Assembly (NCBI RefSeq): GCF_003573695.1 | Contig: NC_039359.1 | Location: forward strand, 75,282,783-75,346,782 | Origin: Papaver somniferum | Taxonomy: Eukaryota > Streptophyta > Magnoliopsida > Ranunculales > Papaveraceae | Length of the DNA stretch: 64,000 nt | Reading direction: 5' to 3' | Part shown: positions 11,916-22,240 of the stretch, piece by piece | How positions within the stretch are numbered: position 1 is the first letter of the stretch | Layout: each line of letters opens with the position of its first letter | Notes under the pieces: model-generated | What the model was told of the DNA's origin: nothing | Seen by the model: only the letters and a program-made list of their open reading frames with translations | Database searches by the model: none | Translations under genes and position numbers: made by a program

Positions 11916-13485
11916 TGATAGACGCATTTATGTGTCTAATATGTCTCTATTGTATGTATTGTTAGTGCTCAATTTTGTATTTATTGTGTTCTTTTATGTC
12001 TTTGTAGGAATTATTAGAGAAATAAGCCCTTGCGGCGAAATGGGCTCAAAAAGCAGTGTTTTACACCCCGAAGCAATGTACCGTAGGCACCCCAGAAATG
12101 CACCGGAAGCATCCCAGAAATGTCCCGGAGGAACCCATAAAAATTACTATTTTCACCCAAAAATTACTATTTCCACCCAATTGCTATTCGCACCAAGCTC
12201 TGGTTAAGGGGCATCCATCTTCTCTTTAAATTCAAAAACAACTTTTTGGCGGGAAAAATATATTCAAAACTGGCAGATTTGTGATCGAGAAAATGAAGGT
12301 GTTTTAGTGCGATTCAATCGCTGAAATTTGGTGGGAAGTTGTGATATGGGATAGGGAACACATTATGGGCATCAGATTCGATCGGAATTGGATGGAAATC
12401 CTGGTTTGAGTCACGAGCTCAAAACAGAGCAACGTGTCCTGTAACACGAGTTTGATTGTGTGTTTTCCATGCATGGAGTGTTTTGGAGGAGTTCGATGAC
12501 TTCGGAGGCGTGGGGAAGGTTAACTAGAGCGTGCAAGATCAAAGTTTACGTGTGTAGAAGCCAAAAATGGAAATTATTGTTAAATATGGGCAGCGAGCAA
12601 TGACAGGATTAATGGGAGATTATACGGTGTTATGGTCGGATATTTTTGTTCTAAAACACTATAAATACAATGCTAAAGAGTTTAGAAGAGTTGGAGAGTC
12701 TTTGGGAGAGTTTAGGAGCCGATAAGAATCGAAAGAAAGTCACGCAGGAGAAAAGCTTGTTGCTGGTGCAAGGAAGAACACGAAGAACATAACACCCTCA
12801 GGGACAGTCGTTGATTAGTGTCGCTTAATTGCGACAATACTCAATTCCTTTCCCGACTTCGGAACAACAGCACCTCTGTTGTATCGTTCTTTTTGAACGC
12901 TCTATATGTGTCGCAAACACTGTTGTAAACCGTTTTTCTCCATTTTCTCTTGATTGTAAACAACTTTTGAGTATCAATGAATCAATTTGAGAGGTTTTTC
13001 ATCATGAGTAGCTAAACCCAATCCCAGGGGCGACGGAGGAAGCCATTCTTCCAAAATTTATGTGGTAAAATTTATTTATGCAACTCTTTTATGATTAATT
13101 GCACCGAATAAAAATGGAGTAAATGATTTTTATTAATCAATTGTGTTTTCTCTTGATGGAGTATGCTTAGTAAATTTCTTTTGATACTTCATGCTCGCGA
13201 TTAACAGTGGATGTTTTCAAAATCTAATTTAGGCAATGATTAGAATCACAATTTCCTTGGATTGGAGTTATATTGTCTAGAATTGCATGATAATAATTGT
13301 TATTGAATCACATAAATTTTGGTGAATGGTGGAATCCTGATCCCCGGTAAAAATTCTCTCCCATATTTTGTTAATATTGTGCATATAAAATTATTTATCT
13401 TTTTTATTAAGTCTAAAAAAATTATCCTTCACAAATCCGAGAGTTTGAACCTTCATTACTACAACCCACGAAAAATCATTAATCA
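11916..13485 (+). repeat. Element C 5' LTR
   Basis: Starts TGATAGACGCATTTATG and ends CATTAATCA. Open stretches inside (for example 11932-12207) are also present in the other LTR but contain no recognisable domain. TATA box at 12660-12667. Confidence 0.9.
12660..12667 (+). promoter_or_regulatory. Element C LTR TATA box
   Basis: TATAAATA in the context CACTATAAATACAA, repeated at 17888-17895. Confidence 0.5.
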
Positions 13486-13488
13486 TTT

Positions 13489-13505
13489 TGGCGCCGCCGA
13501 CGCGG
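13489..13505 (+). other. Primer-binding site, element C
   Basis: TGGCGCCGCCGACGCGG, four bases after the LTR. The first eight bases equal those of elements A and B; the second half has drifted. Confidence 0.7.
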
Positions 13506-14612
13506 AATTATGTTTAGGTAGAATTTTTTTTTTTAGATTTATTTTTCTTTGTTCCTTTTTACGTTCTTTGGGTATTTGTCTATGTGATACAGGTTTTGAG
13601 GCTTGGATCGAAAAGAAAAAGAAGAAGAAGTTGTCAAAGATTTTTAGCGATTTCATAAAGACTAGGAGCAAAGCTTAAAGCAAAAAGAACGGAAAGAAGA
13701 CGAAGGACTTTTTATTATTATTATTTTTTAGATATTTTTTTTTTATTAACTTTTTTTTTTGAAACTGTAATTAAAGTTTTTATTTTTGTAATCTTTTATT
13801 TTTGGACATTATTTTTTTTTTTCCGGACATTGAACATTGGACTTTATTTTTAAAACCCTACGGAAGGGTTATAAATTAAAAAAAAATTAAATACAAACTG
13901 TTTGCAGGGAAGGACGACGATTACTATATCGTCTCGGCCCCTCGGGTTCGCACACTGACACCGGAGTCAGTGGCCCGAGTCGACTACAGCGGTTCTTCGC
14001 CCGTCTGGTACGGGAGGTAAACTTCTAAACACCCGCGAATCTCCTGCAAGCGGGTTTACTGTTTGCCTTAAGGTGAATATATGTTGAGGACTTGAATACG
14101 GCTGTTTTAAATTCCTAGTAAAGGGCAAGGCCTGGCCAATACAAGATAAGGGTTCGGATTTCATCACCGTTCTCTTCTTGCCCGCCTTAGGAAAACGAAA
14201 CCAAACGCGATCCTAAGCCTAAAATTTTGACTAGAACGAGACCTATAGGGTAACGAGCTTAATAGGAAACTCGTTCGAAAAATATTGGTTGCTCTTTAAG
14301 CACACTTCAAAGTTCATGATGGTTTCTGTGAGTTGAATGCGTGACTGCGCCGCCTTCTAATGCGGTGAGGCCTTGGGTATCAAAGCTCTACTAAGCTTCC
14401 CTCGTCTCTATTCAACTTACTTTGACTCGGATTGATTCCAGAGGGGTTTGCTCAAATTGCAACGAATTCCCTTTCGAAAGATAGAAGTTGGTCTAGAAAC
14501 AATCTAAGTGGAGCCATCATGCTTTTTGTTTGCTAGAATTTATAGGTTTGATTTGGTCGAGTCAGCCTTGTTTGTGATTGTGTAGAATTCCTCTGTAGTT
14601 TGTGTTTCCTCG
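13506..14612 (+). other. Element C leader, no gene
   Basis: About 1.1 kb between primer site and the 411-codon frame. The first third is T- and A-rich; 13910-14480 is GC-richer and not open in any frame. It may be an untranslated leader. Confidence 0.6.
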
Positions 14613-15848
14613 GTGATGAATCCTTTTCAGGAGACGCCATCTGAGATGACGTTACGAGAATATATGTCTAGAAATTCTCGCTATCAAGAGATGTCTTCGG
14701 AAATGACTCTTGGTGAATATATGCGTGGGCAGCGATATATGGATACTCCAACTTTTATTGAAGAATCACCTCTAACGATCTTGAGAATTCGTGAATATCA
14801 AAAATTATATTGTGATGATGATGAGGAGGAGGATGGTGATGATGATTATAATGATATTTCTAGTTTAAATCCAAATAATTTTAATAATTATTTACGTATT
14901 CAAAAGGACGAGGATTTGACTAGAAATACCCCCGTTTTAGACGATGATTACGAAACCGATGATGGTTTAGAGGAACCAGTTTATCTTGAGAGTACTGTTT
15001 TCGAGTCAAACGATTTAAAAACAATAGTCTTAGATGAACTCGTAGAGATTAGCGGGGATGAACCTGACTTAGAAAAATCAATCGCCCACTTTCAGGAATC
15101 TGATGACCTAGAAATTAGGGAGATTATGACCAGTCTACCTAGAGACGCCGAAAACTCTAAGTTTGGGGGGGATTATCATTCTCCATGTTCTTTAACTCTT
15201 ACAAAAATCCCTCACGTGGGACTTGACATCAATGCCTCAACCATCTTCCAAGACTATCTTCGTACTCGTTTTCCCGAACTTAATAATATTCAACACGAGT
15301 CTCAACTGTTAGAAACCCATCCTCTGGTTGATGAGGTTAGCCCAGGCAATAATACCAAGATTGACTTTGTTTTCCCACCAAAAACTTTTCTACCAATTGT
15401 GGGAACATATAAATTTCAGATGTGTCAATTATTAAGTTTTGAGACTAAACCTAATTACTTTAGGAGATTAGGGTCGACACATATGTTTAAGGAAGACCAC
15501 CACTCTCTTTGTGGTCAGTTGTGTAAGTCAAATCTTATTGACTTTAAGGATCCCCAGTTATTCAGGTTGTTATTATTTTTAATTGAGTTTTTCCAGACTT
15601 TTAAACCTGAATTGTTGGATCTTAGCTATGAGGAAGTGCATCCAATGAAAATATTCTATCAAGATCCTATCATAGAACCTGAACCTGAACCACAATGGGA
15701 CATAGGCATCTTAATCAAGAAACTAGATAAGGGTATGCCGTACATGTTCATTTTCTTGGCTTGTTGCAGATTCCTTTTACTTGTGATACCTCTATTTGGT
15801 TTCGATAACCCACAATTATTTCGGCTATTGCTGTATGATTCGAGGTGA
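14613..15848 (+). CDS. Element C protein, 411 aa, unknown function
   Basis: A single uninterrupted frame starting at ATG 14613. The N-terminus holds two copies of a 20-residue unit with core EMTLxEYM (residues about 9-19 and 29-39). Then comes a strongly acidic, low-complexity block (about 67-85, EEEDGDDDYND). The middle has EEPVYLESTVFESNDLKTI, shared with element A. Two copies of a hydrophobic motif PQLFRLLL (about residues 312-319 and 402-409) lie in the C-terminal part, the second at the very end. No zinc knuckle, protease, reverse transcriptase or integrase motif is visible. It occupies the gag position but I cannot show it is a Gag. Staying open over 411 codons suggests recent selection or a young copy. 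Confidence 0.7.
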   Translation: MMNPFQETPSEMTLREYMSRNSRYQEMSSEMTLGEYMRGQRYMDTPTFIEESPLTILRIREYQKLYCDDDEEEDGDDDYNDISSLNPNNFNNYLRIQKDEDLTRNTPVLDDDYETDDGLEEPVYLESTVFESNDLKTIVLDELVEISGDEPDLEKSIAHFQESDDLEIREIMTSLPRDAENSKFGGDYHSPCSLTLTKIPHVGLDINASTIFQDYLRTRFPELNNIQHESQLLETHPLVDEVSPGNNTKIDFVFPPKTFLPIVGTYKFQMCQLLSFETKPNYFRRLGSTHMFKEDHHSLCGQLCKSNLIDFKDPQLFRLLLFLIEFFQTFKPELLDLSYEEVHPMKIFYQDPIIEPEPEPQWDIGILIKKLDKGMPYMFIFLACCRFLLLVIPLFGFDNPQLFRLLLYDSR

Positions 15849-17130
15849 TTAAACCTTTCTTAGTCTGGCTGAAGACTATAAACTTAGCACTTCTTGGGAG
15901 GTAACCCAATCTCATGCAACCCGGTAATATCCTTCCTTCACTCTTTTACTTCAAATAGTAACTGTCTCTCCTTGTTCATGCTTTTAATTTCATTTTTAGA
16001 ACATTGAGGACAATGTTAATTTTAAGTTTGGGGGTATGGGAGAAACTTTTTAGTTGCAATAAATAAACTCCAGAGCTTAGAAATTTACGCCTATTAAGGA
16101 TAGCACTAACCAATCTAAGTGGATGGAAACATTTTTGTTTTAGGAGTTTAGGAACCAATCTGACTAGATGGAAACATCTATAGAGTCTATTCATAAAAGC
16201 ACAGAGCTCAGGTGTTAGAATTAACATGATAGTTTCTCCATATCTCGTCGAGTCCTTTTCACTTTATATTTTTAGTTTTCTTTTATTTCAAGTGATTTGG
16301 TGGGGCACACGATTCAAGTTCTTACCTTTGCTAGGGTGATATAGAGTGACTGAGTTACCTTTTCAAAAAAAAAAAAAAAATTAGACCAGACCAGTAGACC
16401 AATCGGAATAAATACTAACACTTGGATAGCAATATGTGTGTGTGTTCTCCCTGTCTCCGTCGCCTAAACAAGCGTGGAATGCAGGATCCACGGGAATCAC
16501 CATGTAATCTGCTGACAAGAAACATGCGCTTCAGTCCACAAGGTCCAATCATGTTGTTAGTTCTTAAATAAATGTGTGTTTAATAAAGTCGACCACGGGT
16601 ACCCTTGTATATGCCAGTTGTGTTGACCTAGAGTTAGGATTATTAACCACTGGTTCCCTTGTATATGCCAGTGTGTTAATATTAGTCAGACCGGTATCTC
16701 AGTCATTTAGGTTAGGTTCATCTTGGCAGAGGCCTTCAGACAGATATGGGAAACACCGTTCGCTTTTCAACCATCTACATTTTTCTTTTTCCATCTTCTT
16801 AATCTTTTCATGTGATTAGTCTGACTCTGAGTATGATGTCCATCGTGAAACTATCTTAGTAGAGCTCTGTCACTTATATGAATTTTAGTATGCTTGAGTG
16901 CAAACTCGTGTACAGCAATTGGAATTTCGCATCAGGGTTCTTCCTCTTAGAGTCAATAATTGTATGCCAACCAAGGAGGTTCTTTAGTGCTTTCCAAGGT
17001 TTTGCGTAGATAGCTAGGGTATGGAGTAAAGGTTTTGTGGGTACACCTCTGGTAAACCTTCCGGAGACAAAAATTCGCCACTAGGGTCACCTAGGGGTTC
17101 AAATGATTTTCCTTTCTAGAATAAATTTGC
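15849..17130 (+). other. Element C 3' internal region, no gene
   Basis: Contains the first hairpin-plus-G-run (16000-16034), a poly(A) run near 16365-16380 and short frames without recognisable domains. It corresponds in position to 53596-54748 of element B. Confidence 0.55.
16000..16038 (+). other. Internal AGGA-loop hairpin plus G-run, element C
   Basis: ACATTG AGGA CAATGT (16001-16016), extended by one pair, then GGGGG at 16030-16034, 20 nt after the loop. It resembles the true polypurine tract but lies 1.1 kb before the 3' LTR. Confidence 0.7.
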
Positions 17131-17163
17131 TCGAGGACTAGCAAATAATAAGTTTGGGGGTGT
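17125..17163 (+). other. Terminal AGGA-loop hairpin plus polypurine tract, element C
   Basis: Left arm ATTTGCTCG (17125-17133), loop AGGA, right arm CTAGCAAAT (17138-17146): eight of nine positions pair. GGGGG at 17156-17160 lies just before the 3' LTR. Confidence 0.7.
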
Positions 17164-18712
17164 TGATAGACGCATTTATGTGTCTAATATGTCTCTATTG
17201 TATGTATTGTTAGTGCTCAATTTTGTATTTATTGTGTTCTTTTATGTCTTTGTAGGAATTTTTAGAGAAATAAGTCCTTGCGGCGAAATGGGCTCAAAAA
17301 GCAGTGTTTTACACCCCGGAGAAATGTATCGTAGGCACCCCAGAAATGCACTGGAAACATCCCAGAAATGTCCCGGAGGAACCCATAAAATTACTATTTC
17401 CACCCAATTGCTATTCGCACCCAAGCTCTGGTTAAGGGGCATCCATCTTCTCTTTAAATTCAAAAACAGCTTTTTGGCGGGAAAAATATATTCAAAACTG
17501 GCAGATTTGTGATCGAGAAAATGAAGGTGTTTTAGTGCGATTCAATCGCTGAAATTTGGTGGGAAGTTGTGATATGGGATAGGGAACACATTATGGGCAT
17601 CGGATTCGATCGGAATTGGCTGGAAATCCTGGTTTGAGTCACGAGCTCAAAACAGAGCAACGTGTCCTGTAACACGAGTTTGATTGTGTGTTTTCCATGC
17701 ATGGAGTGTTTTGGAGGAGTTCGATGACTTCGGAGGCGTGGGGAAGGTTAACTAGAGCGTGCAAGATCAAAGTTTACGTGTGTAGAAGCCAAAAATGGAA
17801 ATTATTGTTAAATATGGGCAGCGAGCAATGACAGGATTAATGGGAGATTATACGGTGTTATGGTCGGATATTTTTGTTCTAAAACACTATAAATACAAGG
17901 CTAAAGAGTTTAGAAGAGTTGGAGAGTCTTTGGGAGAGTTTAGGAGCCGAGAAGAATCGAAAGAAAGTCACGCAGGAGAAAAGCTTGTTGCTGGTGCAAG
18001 GAAGAACACGAAGAACATAATACCCTCAGGGACAGTCGTTGATTAGTGTCGCTTAATTGCGACAATACTCAATTCCTTTCCCGACTTCGGAACAAGAACA
18101 CCTCTGTTGTATCGTTCTTTTTGAACGCTCTATATGTGTCGCAAACACTGTTGTAAACCGTTTTTCTCCATTTTCTCTTGATTGTAAGCAAATTTTGAGT
18201 ATCAATGAATCAATTTGAGAGGTTTTTCATCATGAGTAGCTAAACCCAATCCCAGGGGTGACGGAGGAAGACATTCTTCCAAAAGTTATGTGGTAAAATT
18301 TATTTATCCAACTCTTTTATGATTAATTGCACCGAATAAAAATGGAGTAAATGATTTTTATTAATCAATTGTGTTTTCTCTTGATGGAGTATGCTTAGTA
18401 AATTTCTTTTGATACTTCATGCTCGCGATTAACAGTGGATGTTTTCAAAATCTAATTTAGGCAATGATTAGAATCACAATTTCCTTTGATTGGAGTTATA
18501 TTGTCTAGAATTGCATGATAAGAATTGTTATTGAATCACATAAATTTTGGTGAATGGTGGAATCCTGATCCCCGGTAAAAATTCTCTCCCATATTTTGTT
18601 AATATTGTGCATATAAAATTATTTATCTTTTTTATTAAGTCTAAAAAATTATCCTTCACAAATCCGAGAGTTTGAACCTTCATTACTACAACCCACGAAA
18701 AATCATTAATCA
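17164..18712 (+). repeat. Element C 3' LTR
   Basis: Starts TGATAGACGCATTTATG and ends AATCA at 18712, next to the resumed foldback repeat. Very similar to the 5' LTR; TATA box at 17888-17895. Confidence 0.9.
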
Positions 18713-18796
18713 GAACATGATGGTTCACAAAATAGCATGAACTCCTGCTAGAGAACAAACACAGAGTATATAGTTCATCAAAGATGATGAACTCAA
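18713..18796. repeat. Remainder of the foldback tandem repeat
   Basis: Continues the unit interrupted at 11915: ATGATGGTTCACAAAATAGC, then GTTCATCAAAGATGATGAAC. Confirms that element C inserted into the array. Confidence 0.8.
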
Positions 18797-19259
18797 TGAA
18801 AAACAAATAAAAATGAAACACAATGAACATTATGCATTTGAAGATCAAAATAAACTTTCTAAAACTAGATCTGAGGTTAAGTTATGGTTATTTTTTTGTA
18901 TGTATCTCCAATTTCTTGCTCACATTCTTCTTGTACGTTCGTTTCCTCTTGAACTACAGCTATCTGATTTTTTTTTATTTTCTTTTGATTGTGAATTTAT
19001 CTTTAATTTCGTCATTTTTTGGGTTTTCTGGTGAGTATCAAAGTTTTCTGTTGATTGTTATTGAAGAATTTGATTATACATTTGTCGATTATTATTGTTT
19101 CTGATGGAAAACTAGGGTTCAAATAGTTGATTTAATATATTCAGATTTTTTATTTCTGAATATGAAATGGAATAAAAGACTTTTGCATAGAAGAGAGAGA
19201 GAAAAAAAAAGAAAGGTATAGGTTTCTACTTTTTCTGCGTCAACAACAAAAGAAAAGTA
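18797..19259. other. No gene seen
   Basis: T-rich sequence with overlapping open stretches (18813-19104) of hydrophobic low-complexity residues and no recognisable start, domain or splice structure. Confidence 0.4.
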
Positions 19260-19333
19260 TTAGAATCGCAATAATTCTATTTAGCCCACCAAATCAAACC
19301 CACTTTTAAACCCACCGCTGATGTGGCGCTCAC

Positions 19334-19648
19334 GTGGTTAACTTGTCCATTCCCTTAGGTTTTTCTCTGCCGTTCTTGTTCGTTTTTCTGGGAAAACAAA
19401 ATAGTTGGGTTTTTCTAAGTTACTCTATCCGTGGTACCAGCCATGTAGAAGAAGTAGAAGCATCGGGAAATAAGCAAAGAAGTTTTTGCAATACCAGTAA
19501 GAATCTCCATGTTGAATTACTACTAAGAGGTAGTGATCATCTTGGGTTTTCCTTCCTTCGTTGGTTTTGGTCTATTAACTGCCCTTTAAAATGGGGTTTA
19601 TCAAGACGTGATCTCCAGATGGTGAAGTATGGAAACATGAAACCGTGA
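19334..19648 (+). CDS. 104-codon open frame in the Mutator-like element, unknown
   Basis: Open frame beginning MVNLSIPLGFSLPFLFVFLG, with a hydrophobic N-terminus and no recognisable domain. Its translation is identical to that of 23385-23071 on the minus strand in the other copy. It starts inside the terminal repeat. It may be a captured gene piece or simply unmutated non-coding DNA; identity between young copies is not evidence of coding. Confidence 0.25.
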   Translation: MVNLSIPLGFSLPFLFVFLGKQNSWVFLSYSIRGTSHVEEVEASGNKQRSFCNTSKNLHVELLLRGSDHLGFSFLRWFWSINCPLKWGLSRRDLQMVKYGNMKP

Positions 19649-20247
19649 TCCACCATGACCTGTAGTGTTGACAAACTTCATAGTATAGCCTTTGCAGAAT
19701 TCACCCAAAACAAAGTCCTTTATATTGAAGCATGATTCGAAGAGAACAAAAAAAAACCATTTTGAATGAAATTTCTTATATTGTATAGCAGTTCAATGGA
19801 TTCAATTTTCCGTGAACATTTTGGATAATTGGTGTGCTAAATCCACAAACCCAAAATCAAATCTCCATCTCTATTGCTCTCCAGCTAAATGCTAATCGCT
19901 TATTTGGTTCATCACAATTGATTCCTTTATAATTCTGGCTAACATTTTCCACAACAATTGTATGCTCATAATGAATTTCGTTTTCGTTTTTTATTATGAC
20001 CTCCGGTACCTGAGTGGACAATTTCTTCTAAACCATTATCTCAAAGTTAGGTTTAACCAGACTGAATAGTCTTAAACAAAGGTTTGAGTTTAAGCAAGGG
20101 GACTAATTTTCCCCTTTCTGTTGCTTTTTTAGCTGCACTCTTGCTGGGTTACATACTCTCTTTTAGGGATTCATAGTGAGAGTTAGAGAAGGAGACCAAA
20201 AATACTATCTCGTCATGTGTATACTTTTTTGAAAGAGAGTGGTAGAA

Positions 20248-20345
20248 ATGCAACCCATCTTATGTTGAGGGGTGCTTCATTGGTTCTAAAGAGAGAATGC
20301 AACCCATCTTATGTTGAGGGGTGCTTCATTGGTTCTAAAGAGAGA
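20248..20345 (+). repeat. 49-bp direct duplication
   Basis: Two identical 49-base units starting ATGCAACCCATCTTATG (20248-20296, 20297-20345). The right copy of the element has only one. Confidence 0.85.
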
Positions 20346-20531
20346 ATAACAGAAAAAAAACTCATTAATTTGTTTTTCCATGCAAACCGAACAAAAACGA
20401 CAGAGAAAAATGGAAGAAGACGGCAACAGAAAGAAGAAAACCTAAGGTAATGGAAAAATCAACCACGTCAACGCCACATCAGTTGTGGGTTTGACGGTGG
20501 GTTTGACTTGGTTGGTTGAATAGAATTATTG

Positions 20532-20540
20532 CTTTGACAT
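20532..20540 (+). other. Displaced 9-bp target duplication (CTTTGACAT)
   Basis: Directly abuts the left element's right end. It is the exact reverse complement of ATGTCAAAG at 23451-23459, which abuts the right copy's outer end. Confidence 0.8.
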
Positions 20541-20739
20541 TTGCTAATTGGAAATTCGGAGATTTTAATAATTACATGAAATGCTCTCGCGTAATAATGC
20601 TATAAAGTTACACCTTGTAAAACTTTAATCATCCAAATTAGGTAGCTATAATGACGCATGTAACTAATTCAAATATTTACCCGATAAAACAATTTATGGC
20701 AAGGATTCTAAAAAAGAAAAAGGAAAGGAAATTAAAACC

Positions 20740-20747
20740 TTATAAAC
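20740..20747 (+). promoter_or_regulatory. Possible TATA box of the defensin-like gene
   Basis: TTATAAAC 51 bp upstream of the ATG at 20798. A second candidate, TATAAAG, lies at 20601-20607. Confidence 0.35.
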
Positions 20748-20797
20748 ATCCTCTTCCACAACTCTGCTTTTATCAAGTGACAGATACTAGACAAACA

Positions 20798-21247
20798 ATG
20801 GGTTATTCATCAAAGTTTTCCATGAGCCATCTTGTTTTCATTGTTGTTCTTTTATTTTCTTCAACGGTGTCATCTTTTCACGCTGAGGCTAGTAATAGAG
20901 ACCCTGGTCAGTAGTTTTAACTATAAATTTGTTTTGTTTTTTGTACTTTTTGCTATAATAATTTTTGTTGATTTTATTTATACAAATTGGACCACTCCTT
21001 GAAAATCACTGACAAGCAAATTTTTTTCCAAAATGATACTCAAGCTCAAAGGTACGATGGAAGGATTGTGTGGGGTATAAAGCATTTTCGTGATGGAAGC
21101 GTGGGAAACTGCCACTTTGAAGGTTTATGCAAACGTGAGGGCAAGGATTGTGCAGGTCGATGCCGCAAGCACTCTGATGCTTCTGGCGGTTCTTGTTTGT
21201 ATTTTATGGGTGCTATTAGATGTTGTTGCATCATTGAAAGTCGCTAA
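20798..21247 (+). CDS. Defensin-like secreted cysteine-rich peptide (two exons)
   Basis: Exon 1 (20798-20906) encodes MGYSSKFSMSHLVFIVVLLF and onward, a classic signal peptide with a cleavage region near SSFHAEA. A donor G|GTCAGT at 20907 and an acceptor ACTCAAG at 21044 give a 138-bp phase-1 intron, the usual intron position in plant defensin-like genes. Exon 2 (21045-21247) encodes the mature part with eight cysteines: C-x5-C-x6-C-x3-C-x10-C-x8-CCC. CxxxC (CAGRC), GGSC and the final C-x-C fit the cysteine-stabilised alpha-beta fold, although three adjacent cysteines at the end are unusual. The product is probably secreted, acting in defence or cell signalling. The frame is intact. The acceptor has a weak pyrimidine tract, so the exon 2 start is the least certain point. 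The gene lies between two inverted Mutator-like copies. Confidence 0.75.
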
Positions 21248-22240
21248 GGCCACCACTCTACTAATCTAGATTAAATATTTTGATGGAATTTTAAACATCT
21301 AGATTAGATTACAAAATTTAGTTTGTGTTTGATTTATTTGGATTTTTTTTTTATTTTCATTCCTTTTTATCGTATTATTTATGGTTAAATTATTGTTTGG
21401 TCAATTTATATTTAGAACCTCAACAAAATGATTCATTGACAAACACGCGTGTCTGTTTGGTCCATAATTATTGAAAATATCCGACGGACATTAATACTTT
21501 GAGTCGTGCTATGACACACTTGTCCTTATAACTGAATGAATAAGGTCGCACTTTGGCACCTTTGGATTTTTTTAATCCTCTAGATACACGAGATTAGATA
21601 TCTATTACAGAAGTGCATATTTTTAATTATTCTGAAGCCCTCTACTATACTATTTACGTAATCCATTCAACAGTCGAACACCATTGTTATCTGTTACTTT
21701 CAAAATTTACAGTCTTTAATCGTAGTAGCAGGTGATTAGAACCGCATGAAAGAAAAAAGAAAATAGTGATGAGAATAATGGCTATTCCATCTTTTCTAAT
21801 GAATGGATTCACATAGAAACATAGGAAACAAGGAGTAAATATCTAGATCTGTTTTTTCTGCGGTGCTTGAAGAAATTAGATACAAAATGGGTTAATGGTG
21901 GCTTATCAATCTAGGGTAAGATATATTCATCAACGGGATTTTTTTTTTATGCTCATCGATATTGCAATGATGATGATGACATTGAAGATGGGTCAGGAAT
22001 TTCTTGTCTGATATCCAGATCTTTATTCTCGAGCGGATCATCGCGGGAGAGAAAAAGGCAAAGAAATCTTACAGTTAGAGATATGCAAATAACTAATATA
22101 TTAAGGATTAAAAAAGAATTAAGAATTCTCATTAAATGCGGTGTAATATGCATCTCCAAAATGTATTAATCTCAGCAATCTAACGGTGCAAAAGTGCGGC
22201 CGTATTTACTCAATTATAAGGAAGACCGTGTCATAACACG
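21248..22240. other. 3' flank of the defensin-like gene, no further gene
   Basis: AT-rich; no supported frame. Two similar GTGTYATRACAC-like motifs lie at about 21505-21520 and 22226-22240, the second at the edge of the right Mutator-like copy. Confidence 0.5.

Larger units (their letters stand above)
11916..18712 (+). mobile_element. Element C: LTR retrotransposon without pol
   Basis: Near-identical LTRs 11916-13485 and 17164-18712 flank a primer site, a long leader, a 411-codon frame and two polypurine tracts. The target duplication is GCACA on the left and GAACA on the right, one mismatch, within the foldback repeat. No catalytic domain is seen anywhere in the 3.7-kb internal region, so it is non-autonomous. 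It is related to element A by its protein and to elements A and B by primer-site type and by the AGGA hairpin. Confidence 0.9.
19269..20531 (+). mobile_element. Mutator-like non-autonomous element, left copy
   Basis: Terminal inverted repeats of about 75 bp: the left end starts CAATAATTCTATTTAGCC and the right end is the complement of CAATAATTCTATTCAACC. The left flank TTAGAATCG (19260-19268) and right flank CTTTGACAT (20532-20540) do not match each other, but each finds its partner at the other copy (see findings). Nine-base duplications and long terminal repeats fit the Mutator superfamily. A 49-bp direct duplication (20248-20345) is present in this copy only. Confidence 0.75.

Noticed and set aside
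11932..12207. Open frame inside element C LTR, repeated at 17180-17512
   Set aside because: It lies in the LTR in both copies, upstream of the TATA box, and has only a hydrophobic start with no domain.
13900..14480. GC-richer stretch resembling rRNA in composition
   Set aside because: It is the leader of element C between primer site and reading frame; no rRNA core motif was recognised.
20217..20450. 77-codon frame with an internal repeat
   Set aside because: Created by the 49-bp duplication inside the Mutator-like element; absent from the other copy.
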